A DNA stretch of 19,198 bases from JANPGR01 sp031424015 (GTDB lineage: Bacteria > Patescibacteriota > Minisyncoccia > Phycocordibacterales > UBA1006): NCBI GenBank assembly GCA_031424015.1, contig JANPGR010000057.1:1-19198 (forward strand), in the 5' to 3' direction. Below are positions 1 through 6,415 of the stretch, piece by piece (the stretch's first letter is position 1; every line of letters starts with the position of its first letter). Both the position numbers and the translations under genes were made by a program. The notes beneath the pieces are model-generated. The model worked only from the letters and a program-made list of their open reading frames with translations. It was not told where the DNA came from and made no database searches.

Positions 1-108
1 TACTTTGGGGGAAAACTGATGCGTGTATACCGGTAGTGATTGTTGGGCTAGATAGTATGCTACCTTAGCCACCGTGTTGGGTGATTTGGAGGTTTTCATA
101 TGAGTCTA

Positions 109-378
109 TTATATCAAAAGTTGGTGGTTTTCTACAGAGCACAACCAACCCCCTTTTGGGGAGTCGGGGATTTCAATCCAGATACGGACTAGGTCCGTAT
201 TTATGAATTGGAATCTTGCTCCGACGCTGGAGCAGGGGATTTTCACCCCTTTTTCGGTTAGACAACAAGGGCCCAAACGCTGGAAAGGAGCGTCGTACGC
301 TTTCCAAAAACTGTCTGTTTGCCCGCTCACCAGTGTGGAAGCTGTGACAAACAAAAAACAGAATAATACTTTTTTCAA
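109..378 (-). CDS. Small secreted protein A, unknown function
   Basis: An 89-residue protein I do not recognise. It starts with a classic Sec signal peptide: a short Lys-Lys N-terminus, a hydrophobic core to about residue 14, then Ser-Thr-Leu-Val-Ser-Gly-Gln around residues 14-20, with cleavage probably near Ser-Gly. The mature part has four cysteines (a Cys-Cys pair, then two single ones), which could form disulfides outside the cell. The start codon is TTG at 378; I chose it because the signal peptide begins there and matches the two plus-strand genes at 622 and 1003 in both protein and DNA. No Shine-Dalgarno is visible. It is divergent from those genes across a 240-base AT-rich gap. The overlapping plus-strand frame at 203-430 looks like a shadow. 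Gene call fairly sure, function unknown. Confidence 0.6.
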   Translation of the reverse strand: MKKVLFCFLFVTASTLVSGQTDSFWKAYDAPFQRLGPCCLTEKGVKIPCSSVGARFQFINTDLVRIWIEIPDSPKGGWLCSVENHQLLI

Positions 379-621
379 AATCTTTTACTTTAGATGGTTC
401 CCCAGTGATATTACTGGATTTTTACCATAACACAATAAAATCTTTTGTCAAAGTAAACATAGTCGAATAGAAAGGGAAATAATGAATTAAGGAAAAAAGC
501 TTGACTTTTTATCCACAATAGGTTAAGTTGATGAAAGACATTTTTTTAACATAATTAATTAACAAAACTTTGTACTGTGTGGCATTAAAATTACACATGC
601 AAAGTTAAAAAACCGATCGTA
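379..621. other. AT-rich divergent intergenic region
   Basis: This gap separates divergent secreted-protein genes A and B, so it should hold promoters for both. It is markedly AT-rich with several T and A runs. A TTGACT hexamer lies at 501-506, but no convincing -10 box follows at normal spacing. No ORF or RNA gene is seen. Confidence 0.35.
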
Positions 622-990
622 ATGAAAAAAATTATTTTTTCAGTATTAGTTCTTTTTGTCGCAGCTCCCACATTGGTGAGCGGGCAAATTATTTACAGTG
701 GTTCGTACGAGATTTGTTTCTTGTACGTAACTCAGGACAGTGCAACCCCGACGGGGATCCGGACTGACTTGATGAAAAACACAAAAGAAATGATCCACGT
801 CTCTACCCGGGGAGGAGTCGAAGCAGAAAGAATGTTTCAAGCGGCAGGTAGTCCTATTGAAGTTCTCGTTTTTTGGGAAGAAAGATTTCTTCTCATTTGG
901 GGGGAAAGACTCCAAAAATTTGAAAAAATCTTTTTTGAAAAAACTCAAACCCCTCGTCAACCTGCTGAAATATCATCGCATAAAAAATAA
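622..990 (+). CDS. Small secreted protein B, unknown function
   Basis: A 122-residue protein I do not recognise. It has a Lys-Lys N-terminus, a hydrophobic core at about residues 4-15 and a predicted cleavage region Leu-Val-Ser-Gly-Gln near residues 18-22. The signal-peptide DNA at 655-689 matches gene A at 31 of 35 positions, while the mature parts show no clear similarity. The mature half has mixed hydrophobic and charged segments and a basic, proline-containing tail. There is no membrane segment after the signal peptide, so secretion to the envelope or outside is likely. Only 12 bases separate it from gene C, so the two are probably co-transcribed. No Shine-Dalgarno precedes the ATG. The antisense frame at 646-960 is a shadow. 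Confidence 0.65.
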   Translation: MKKIIFSVLVLFVAAPTLVSGQIIYSGSYEICFLYVTQDSATPTGIRTDLMKNTKEMIHVSTRGGVEAERMFQAAGSPIEVLVFWEERFLLIWGERLQKFEKIFFEKTQTPRQPAEISSHKK

Positions 991-1002
991 AAATTAAAAA
1001 AC

Positions 1003-1392
1003 ATGAAAAAAAAATTAATGCTCGTAGTATTGTTCTTTGTCACAGCTCCCTTCGTGGTGAGCGGGCAAACCTATCCTATTTTTATAGAAGATAAAACACA
1101 AAAATTTAACTCGGTAAGTTTTTCACCCCTCCAGAAAGAGGGAGGAAAAATTTACTCCATAATTACTTTAAAAATAAAAAAAGAAATAACTATTTTAAAG
1201 ATAGAGATAGGGGAGATAGATGAGGTGGATGAGAGTATAACAGCAGAACAATTGGCGGAATTTTCTCAAAAACCAAATAAAGTCTATTACTTATCGGTTA
1301 TTGAGAAAGAGGGAGGAGAACCAAACCTTTATTTGGCACTGAACCAAGGACCAACATCCTTGATATTTCCGTTGGTTCCCCAAAGGCCTTAA
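1003..1392 (+). CDS. Small secreted protein C, unknown function
   Basis: A 129-residue protein I do not recognise, third member of the group that shares a signal peptide. The N-terminus has three lysines, a hydrophobic core and Phe-Val-Val-Ser-Gly-Gln near residues 17-22. The mature part is rich in Lys, Glu and Ile with alternating hydrophobic residues (for example Ile-Ile-Thr-Leu-Lys-Ile-Lys-Lys around residues 50-60), suggesting a beta-rich soluble fold. It follows gene B by 12 bases and ends just before a rho-independent terminator at 1417, so B and C probably form one short operon. No Shine-Dalgarno is visible. What it binds or does cannot be told from sequence. Confidence 0.65.
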   Translation: MKKKLMLVVLFFVTAPFVVSGQTYPIFIEDKTQKFNSVSFSPLQKEGGKIYSIITLKIKKEITILKIEIGEIDEVDESITAEQLAEFSQKPNKVYYLSVIEKEGGEPNLYLALNQGPTSLIFPLVPQRP

Positions 1393-1416
1393 CCAAATTT
1401 ACATACTTTTTTGTTG

Positions 1417-1456
1417 AAACCGCATTATATCCTTATAGGTAGATGCGGTTTTTTTA
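1417..1456 (+). terminator. Rho-independent terminator after secreted protein C
   Basis: A 9-bp perfect stem pairs 1417-1425 (AAACCGCAT) with 1443-1451 (ATGCGGTTT). The loop is 17 bases, and a T tract runs from the end of the stem to 1455. It lies 25 bases after the stop of gene C and should end the B-C transcript. Confidence 0.8.
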
Positions 1457-1534
1457 TACAACTCCTTTAGTGATTGTACGCTTTTTCTCTGTCTGGTTTT
1501 TGTGCTGTTTGTGGGGAGGGCGGTTGGTGTTGGG

Positions 1535-1570
1535 TGCCGCCGTAGGCGGCAATTCCCCTCCTTTGGAGGG
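1535..1570. repeat. REP-like palindromic unit 1
   Basis: Two adjacent palindromes: TGCCGCCGTAGGCGGCA at 1535-1551 (7-bp stem, 3-base loop), then CCCTCC...GGAGGG at about 1555-1570. The first 17 bases recur exactly at 1662-1678, again followed by a CCCTCC/GGAGGG hairpin. This is typical of dispersed REP-type intergenic elements. The bases between the two units (1571-1661) hold nothing I recognise. Confidence 0.55.
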
Positions 1571-1661
1571 TCTGTAAAACAAGGAGTGAGGGTACGAACG
1601 ACTATGTTTTATGATGCAGAGCTTGCGTCCCACCAGGACGCGGGGTGGTTTGTGATTTGTC

Positions 1662-1703
1662 TGCCGCCGTAGGCGGCATCTCCCTCCCGCTTTTAGGGGA
1701 GGG
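1662..1703. repeat. REP-like palindromic unit 2
   Basis: Second copy of the 17-base palindrome (1662-1678) followed by CCCTCC (1682-1687) and GGAGGG (1698-1703), then a G-rich tail to about 1716. It sits between the terminator of the secreted-protein operon and the 3' end of the response-regulator gene. A plus-strand frame running through it (1645-1854) is not credible as a gene. Confidence 0.55.
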
Positions 1704-1743
1704 TCGGGGTGGGGTGATTCGGAGGAAGGCGGAGGGTATAGAA

Positions 1744-2223
1744 TTACACCACAGGACTATGTGGCACATCATTAGCATCATTTTCCTCTGCGGTGAATTC
1801 TATGTCTGCTGGTTTGGTCACGGTGGTTGCAATTGGTGTGCCGGATTTTTCTGATAATATCTCGTTGATACGCATTACGAGCTCATCCAAGGTAAAGCTA
1901 GATTTGATCATGTAGTGTTTAATACCATATTCTGTGATATTTTTGATATCTTCGGGGGTACCGAGGTTAGAAAAAACGATAATCGTTTGTTTTTCCAAGA
2001 CCCCACTGTTTTTGAGTTTTGCAAGGATATGAAATCCATCCATCCCAGGCAACAGGAGGTCCAGGATAACGATGTCATAATTGCCAGATTCGATCTTTGC
2101 CAGGCCGGATACTCCTTCGCTAGCAACAGATACAGAAAATCCTACGCTTGTGAGTTTGTTGGATGCGAGGGTACGCAAAAAGTCGTCATCTTCGATAATC
2201 AGGATAGAGTGGGGAGTGTTCAT
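1744..2223 (-). CDS. Single-domain response regulator (CheY-like receiver)
   Basis: A 159-residue protein made of one receiver domain (about residues 6-125) plus an acidic, flexible tail of some 35 residues. The hallmarks are present: the acidic pocket in EDDD (11-14), phosphoacceptor Asp55 in ILDLLLPGMDG, Ser85 at the switch Thr/Ser position, and Lys107 in MIKSS. There is no DNA-binding or enzyme output domain, so it probably acts by protein-protein contact, as CheY- or pilus-control-type regulators do. No partner histidine kinase lies in the window. I start it at the ATG at 2223: a GTG 36 bases upstream would add a hydrophobic 12-mer but lies upstream of the likely -10 box at 2240-2245. It stands alone between two terminator or repeat regions. 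Confidence 0.88.
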   Translation of the reverse strand: MNTPHSILIIEDDDFLRTLASNKLTSVGFSVSVASEGVSGLAKIESGNYDIVILDLLLPGMDGFHILAKLKNSGVLEKQTIIVFSNLGTPEDIKNITEYGIKHYMIKSSFTLDELVMRINEILSEKSGTPIATTVTKPADIEFTAEENDANDVPHSPVV

Positions 2224-2239
2224 AAAGGTATATAGATAT

Positions 2240-2268
2240 AGTATAAAAAACTTTATCACAGACTACAA
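2240..2268 (-). promoter_or_regulatory. Promoter of the response regulator
   Basis: Reading the minus strand, TTGTAG (2268-2263) and TATACT (2245-2240) are separated by exactly 17 bases. The predicted transcript begins about 10 bases before the ATG at 2223 and so excludes the upstream GTG start. Confidence 0.55.
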
Positions 2269-2325
2269 GTCCCACCAAAAGGAAACAGGGGATAGAGTAT
2301 TGGGCTCTCGAGTTGCGAGGTACAG

Positions 2326-2347
2326 AAAAAGGGCGCCGTTAGGCGCC
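2326..2347 (-). terminator. Rho-independent terminator of recA
   Basis: On the minus strand GGCGCC (2347-2342), a 4-base loop and GGCGCC (2337-2332) are followed by C and five T (2331-2326). It is the last of two hairpins after the recA stop and has the right orientation to end the recA transcript before the response-regulator promoter. Confidence 0.65.
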
Positions 2348-2354
2348 ATCATAT

Positions 2355-2396
2355 GATTCAGGCCGGCCCACGGGGCCGGCCTGAATCTTTTTTCTT
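2355..2396. terminator. Strong 15-bp hairpin with T tract facing plus strand
   Basis: A perfect 15-bp stem (2355-2369 with 2373-2387, core GGCCGGCCC) has a 3-base loop and is followed on the plus strand by an interrupted T run (2388-2396). For recA, on the minus strand, the hairpin is correct but there is no T tract on that side. It could block plus-strand transcription from entering recA antisense, or protect the recA mRNA 3' end. Confidence 0.6.
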
Positions 2397-2403
2397 TAGG
2401 CCA

Positions 2404-3528
2404 TTAGTTCGAATATTCTTTTGTTAGTTCTTCACGAATGCGTTTTGTTAGGTCTTTTTGGATATCTTTGTTCTCCCTGAGGGAGGTGCGTGCTGCATCA
2501 TATCCGCGACCGAGTTTATTATCTACACCCTTACTGTCTGTGTAGGTATAGGAGGCCCCAGCCTTTGACACTAATTTGTATTTCTCTCCGAGTGCGAGGA
2601 GTTCACCCTCACGAGAAATTCCTTCACCGTAGAGGATATCGAATTCTGTTTGGCGGAATGGGGCTGCCACCTTGTTTTTTACTACTTTTACACGCGTGCG
2701 TGATCCTACGATTTCTTCGCCTTTTTTGATTTGGGCGATTTTGCGTATATCAATACGGACAGAAGTATAGAATTTCAGAGCCTTTCCTCCTGGAGTTGTT
2801 TCTGGGTTGCCGAACATCACTCCGATTTGCATACGGATCTGGTTGATGAATATGACGATTGTTTTTGATTTTGCTACGATTGCGGTCAGTTTGCGCAATG
2901 CCTGTGACATCAGTCGCGCTTGTTTGCCTACATGGTGTGCTCCCATATCTCCCTCGATTTCATCGCGAGGGGTCAGTGCCGCTACCGAGTCTATGACAAC
3001 TACGTCGATTTTGCCACTTCGTACCAATGATTCACATATCTCCAATGCCTGCTCTCCGTTGTCAGGCTGAGAGATGAGGAGATCAGCAGTTCTAACCCCG
3101 AGCTTTTTCGCATAGTCTGGATCCATCGCGTGTTCTGCATCGATAAATGCACAGATTCCACCTGCTTTTTGTGCTTCTGCGATTACGTGGAGGGTGAGGG
3201 TAGTTTTCCCGGAACTTTCTGGTCCAAAGATTTCGATAATACGCCCACAAGGCAATCCACCAATACCGAGAGCAGCATCGAGACCGAGGGATCCTGTTGA
3301 AATAGCTCCGACGGATACTTTTCCTGTTTCGCCGAGTTTCATTATGGATCCTTCTCCAAATTTTGCTTGGATCATTTTAATTGTGTCTGACAATTCGTCT
3401 CCATTAGTTTTGCCTTTTTTTCCGGCTTTACCCGAAGTGATTTCTCCGTCTTCGTTCATCGATAATGTCTCCAATAATTCTGGTTCTGATTCAACGGGGG
3501 TGGTTGTTTTTTTAGCTTTTTTTATCAT
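2404..3528 (-). CDS. recA: Recombinase RecA
   Basis: A 374-residue RecA, the ATPase that forms filaments on single-stranded DNA for homologous recombination and DNA-damage signalling. Seen directly: Walker A GPESSGKT (102-109), Walker B DVVVID (175-180), and the DNA-binding loop-2 stretch FINQIRMQIGVMFGNPETT (227-245), almost the canonical sequence. It has an N-terminal extension of about 45 residues rich in Lys, Glu and Ser before the usual start of the RecA core; this is longer than in E. coli, while the C-terminus lacks a long acidic tail. The start ATG at 3528 lies only 9 bases from a clear extended -10 box, so the mRNA is probably almost leaderless. A perfect inverted repeat overlaps that -10 box (3532-3548), suggesting repressor control. 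The gene is followed by two hairpins. Confidence 0.98.
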   Translation of the reverse strand: MIKKAKKTTTPVESEPELLETLSMNEDGEITSGKAGKKGKTNGDELSDTIKMIQAKFGEGSIMKLGETGKVSVGAISTGSLGLDAALGIGGLPCGRIIEIFGPESSGKTTLTLHVIAEAQKAGGICAFIDAEHAMDPDYAKKLGVRTADLLISQPDNGEQALEICESLVRSGKIDVVVIDSVAALTPRDEIEGDMGAHHVGKQARLMSQALRKLTAIVAKSKTIVIFINQIRMQIGVMFGNPETTPGGKALKFYTSVRIDIRKIAQIKKGEEIVGSRTRVKVVKNKVAAPFRQTEFDILYGEGISREGELLALGEKYKLVSKAGASYTYTDSKGVDNKLGRGYDAARTSLRENKDIQKDLTKRIREELTKEYSN

Positions 3529-3531
3529 ATA

Positions 3532-3548
3532 GGTGATAGTATATCACC
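3532..3548 (-). promoter_or_regulatory. recA extended -10 box within a perfect inverted repeat
   Basis: The minus strand reads GGTGATA-TAC-TATCACC, a 7+3+7 perfect inverted repeat. It contains the extended -10 motif TGATATACT (3546-3538). The recA ATG follows 9 bases after the -10 box. The geometry is that of a promoter with an overlapping operator for a dimeric repressor; the repressor is not identified. Confidence 0.55.
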
Positions 3549-3551
3549 AAT

Positions 3552-4004
3552 TTATTTGAATGCCAGATTATTCCCTGATAATAGGCTTGCAATATTGGTA
3601 GGTGCTAAAAATTGCAACCGAGGATCGATCATAGGGCCGTCTCGATAGACTATAGGTATAGATTGAAATATCCGTTTGCCAGATTGGGTATATCCAGCTA
3701 TTCCAATAGTACTGTAGCCCTTTGGTAGTGCGACCTCAGTAACAAAAGTATTCTCGGACAGGGAAATAGGTACCAAGAGTCCATTTACGTACACGCGAGC
3801 CAGATTTTGTACTGATCCACGTACTCGGATGATAGGATAGGAACTCTGTGACCCTGCATAAGGAGTTTGGATTGTGATACCGGGCCCTTGCCACCACATG
3901 CGGAAATGAGAAACCGTATACATACACAACAACGCAACCAAACAATAGATTGCTATTGTGCGTATGAGAAGCCATTTATTCTGAGTCGTCTGAAGTATCT
4001 GCAT
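3552..4004 (-). CDS. Membrane-anchored extracytoplasmic protein downstream of ftsK
   Basis: A 150-residue protein I cannot name. One membrane segment lies at about residues 11-31, with basic or polar residues before it, so the rest should be outside the membrane. Residues 40-125 read like a small all-beta domain: a proline-containing start ITIQTPYAG, then IIRVRGSV, ARVYVNG and TVxxxLPKGYSTIGI. This resembles the Big/glucodextranase-B type of immunoglobulin-like fold, but that is inference. Its ATG lies inside ftsK and overlaps its 3' end by 29 bases in another frame, so the two genes are surely co-transcribed and perhaps translationally coupled. The context suggests an envelope role linked to FtsK or division. 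The frame at 3736-3975 is a shadow. Confidence 0.8.
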   Translation of the reverse strand: MQILQTTQNKWLLIRTIAIYCLVALLCMYTVSHFRMWWQGPGITIQTPYAGSQSSYPIIRVRGSVQNLARVYVNGLLVPISLSENTFVTEVALPKGYSTIGIAGYTQSGKRIFQSIPIVYRDGPMIDPRLQFLAPTNIASLLSGNNLAFK

Positions 4005-6222
4005 ATGATTCTGTTGTTGGTTCGCTACTACCTATGAGTAATTCTCGGGGCTTTGCTCCGTTCGCGGGACCGATCACACCACGCTCCTCGAGTAGATCGA
4101 CCAATCGTGCAGCACGTGAGTACCCTACACGGAGTTTACGCTGGATAAAGCTCGTACTGGCTATTTTGGTCTTGATGACGAGTTCTTTTGCGTCTTCGTA
4201 CATACTGTCGTCTTCGTCAGAGCCATTTGATTCAAAATTCTCCGAAACAATAGCCCCTTCTGTAGCGACAGAGTCGCTGAGCTCAATATAATCAGGTGGA
4301 AACCCGCGGTTATCCATAATGATTTTTGCTACAATAGATTTAATCTCGTCTTCGGTTACATAGGCAGCTTGGATACGCTCGGGCTTGTTCATGCCCTCAC
4401 CGAGGAATAGCATATCCCCCTTGCCCAGGAGGGATTCAGCCCCTGGTGCATCTAGGATCGTACGAGAGTCAATCTGGGACGAAACACGTAGTGCCAATCG
4501 CCCAGGGATGTTCGCCTTTATGAGGCCAGTAATAACGTTGACCGAAGGTCGCTGTGTCGAAATAATCAAATGAATTCCCACAGCACGGGACATCTGCGCC
4601 AGTCGGACAATACCCGCCTCGAGTTCTCGTGGGTATGCCTGCATAATATCTGCCAGTTCATCGATGAGGATGACGATATAGGGCATACGTTCTGGTAATT
4701 CTGCACTCTCTGTTTCGCCACGCTTTTTGGCTTTTTCGTAGGCGGGACCTACGATAGTGCTGTGATAGGAGGCGATATCTCGGACACCTACTGATTCCAG
4801 GGTTTGATAGCGTCTATCCATTTCTTTTGCTGCCCAGCGTAGTGCGATGATGGCTTTTTTTGCATCTTTGATAACAGGGGTGAGGAGGTGGGGGATACCG
4901 TTATAGAGGGTGAGCTCCACTCGTTTTGGATCGACCAACATCAGACGCACCGCATCAGGTCCATTGCGATAGAGGAGCGAGAGTATGAGATTGTGAGCAG
5001 TAACAGATTTTCCAGATCCTGTTGTTCCTGCGATCAGGAGGTGGGGTATTTTTGCGATATTTGCGAAATACGCCTTGCCGGATACACCTCGACCGAGAGC
5101 AACCGTCAGCGGGTCGTGGGAATTTTCAAAATGAGCATCCTCCACGAGACTGCGGAGTCCGACCATTGCGATGGATTTGTTGGGGATTTCGATTCCGACG
5201 AGGGATTTTCCCGGGATTGGGGCTTCGATACGGATCGGGTGTGCTGCGAGAGCGAGAGAGAGTTCGTTGCGCAGTTGTAAAATACGAGAGAGTTTGAGTC
5301 CGTCAGCAGGACGCAGGGCATAGCGAGTGATCGAAGGTCCGGTCGATACGTCTTCGATTGCGACGACAATACCAAAATTCCCCAAAGTAGAAACAATCAT
5401 ATTCCCATTTGCGGTTAGATCTCCTGGGTTGGCTTTGCCGGAACCTTGTGATAATAGTGACAGAGAAGGACGAACATACAGTGAAGACAGGGAAACAAGT
5501 CGCGGTTCTGCCACTGATTTTTCTCTAACAGGGTCTTCTTTCATGGATTCTATTTTTTTTGGTTCAGAGGTGGTGGTAGGAACTGATTTTTGAAGAGCCG
5601 GCTTTGACTCTACGGTTTCTTCTTCGTCCTCGAACTCTTCGTCGGGTTCTTTTGTATCATCAGATTCACTGCGTTTGAACAGATTCGCGACACCATTCAG
5701 AGATGCGTTGATTATGTACTCGAACCCGATTCCTAAATAGGCAATAGTGTCGAGACCTCGAGGCAAGAGAGAAATACCCCCGACCAATAGTCCCGCAGAT
5801 ATCAGAGACCCTACATATACTCCGGTCAAAACAGACAGAGGGGAACCGAGCAGTGAACCCAAAACACCAGACCAGAGATTTGTCGGATTGAGCACAGAGA
5901 GGAGAGAGAGGTATCCAACGAGGATCATCCCAATGCCGATTGGAATTCGCACAGGAAGCCCATCATGTCGGTGGACGATACATCCTACAGCAATACCGAC
6001 CAGAGCCAGAGGCAGGAGTATGATACCGTGACTCCCGAGGAGTTGCACAGTAGCAGATCCGACTGATTCTCCGAGGAGGCCCGCTTGGTGTGTCTGGGTT
6101 AAATAGATAAACCCAGCCAGTCCACTACAAATAGCAGCACCGATAATATGCTTGCGACTCGGATCGATATCCTGGATATCTGGTTCGATTGGTTTTTTGC
6201 GGGGTCGTCCTGGTCCTGCCAT
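3976..6222 (-). CDS. ftsK: DNA translocase FtsK/SpoIIIE
   Basis: A 748-residue FtsK-type translocase that pumps chromosomal DNA at the septum. Order of parts: a basic N-terminus; about four membrane segments between residues 26 and 150; an acidic, low-complexity linker (about 185-240); an alpha-beta core with Walker A GTTGSGKS (399-406) and Walker B VILIDELAD (517-525), plus the typical STQRPS (555-560); and a C-terminal winged-helix gamma domain (about 675-732, with SFIQRKLRVGYSRAARLVDLLE-like residues) that should read polar guide sequences. It is shorter than E. coli FtsK because the linker is short, and similar in size to SpoIIIE. The start ATG at 6222 lies 10 bases after an extended -10 box. 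The gene overlaps the small downstream membrane-protein gene. Confidence 0.97.
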   Translation of the reverse strand: MAGPGRPRKKPIEPDIQDIDPSRKHIIGAAICSGLAGFIYLTQTHQAGLLGESVGSATVQLLGSHGIILLPLALVGIAVGCIVHRHDGLPVRIPIGIGMILVGYLSLLSVLNPTNLWSGVLGSLLGSPLSVLTGVYVGSLISAGLLVGGISLLPRGLDTIAYLGIGFEYIINASLNGVANLFKRSESDDTKEPDEEFEDEEETVESKPALQKSVPTTTSEPKKIESMKEDPVREKSVAEPRLVSLSSLYVRPSLSLLSQGSGKANPGDLTANGNMIVSTLGNFGIVVAIEDVSTGPSITRYALRPADGLKLSRILQLRNELSLALAAHPIRIEAPIPGKSLVGIEIPNKSIAMVGLRSLVEDAHFENSHDPLTVALGRGVSGKAYFANIAKIPHLLIAGTTGSGKSVTAHNLILSLLYRNGPDAVRLMLVDPKRVELTLYNGIPHLLTPVIKDAKKAIIALRWAAKEMDRRYQTLESVGVRDIASYHSTIVGPAYEKAKKRGETESAELPERMPYIVILIDELADIMQAYPRELEAGIVRLAQMSRAVGIHLIISTQRPSVNVITGLIKANIPGRLALRVSSQIDSRTILDAPGAESLLGKGDMLFLGEGMNKPERIQAAYVTEDEIKSIVAKIIMDNRGFPPDYIELSDSVATEGAIVSENFESNGSDEDDSMYEDAKELVIKTKIASTSFIQRKLRVGYSRAARLVDLLEERGVIGPANGAKPRELLIGSSEPTTESYADTSDDSE

Positions 6223-6232
6223 AGATACCTAG

Positions 6233-6241
6233 AGTATATCA
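6233..6241 (-). promoter_or_regulatory. ftsK extended -10 promoter element
   Basis: The minus strand reads TGATATACT at 6241-6233, preceded by G, the same ten bases as at recA. There is no good -35 at 17 bases, as expected for extended -10 promoters. Only 10 bases separate it from the ftsK ATG, so the leader would be about 4-5 bases. Confidence 0.5.
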
Positions 6242-6344
6242 CGGAATATCAATACAGCTCTGTGGAATAACGGGAAAAGGTATATACACGAACAATGCTG
6301 CAAAATGCTTTCTGTACAAGGGTTTTTGTAGAAATTTCTGGACC

Positions 6345-6373
6345 TTGCTTTATTTGTCTTTTATAGATATAAT
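6345..6373 (+). promoter_or_regulatory. Promoter of the winged-helix gene
   Basis: TTGCTT (6345-6350), a 17-base spacer and a perfect TATAAT (6368-6373). The predicted start near 6380 gives a leader of about 36 bases before the ATG at 6416, without a Shine-Dalgarno. It lies back to back with the ftsK promoter. Confidence 0.6.
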
Positions 6374-6415
6374 AACAGACATCAATCCTAGTATCAGAAT
6401 AACCTCGCCTTCGCT

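Noticed and set aside
203..430. Plus-strand ORF of 75 codons opposite small secreted gene A
   Set aside because: The minus-strand frame has a signal peptide matching two neighbours in protein and DNA; the plus frame shows no motif.
646..960. Minus-strand ORF of 104 codons opposite secreted gene B
   Set aside because: Low-complexity Phe/Lys composition with no domain; gene B has a clear signal peptide.
1645..1854. Plus-strand ORF of 69 codons through the REP unit
   Set aside because: It reads through a palindromic repeat and into the antisense of the receiver gene, with no motif.
2224..2259. GTG start giving the response regulator 12 more hydrophobic residues
   Set aside because: The GTG lies upstream of the likely -10 box at 2240-2245, and the receiver is complete from the ATG at 2223.
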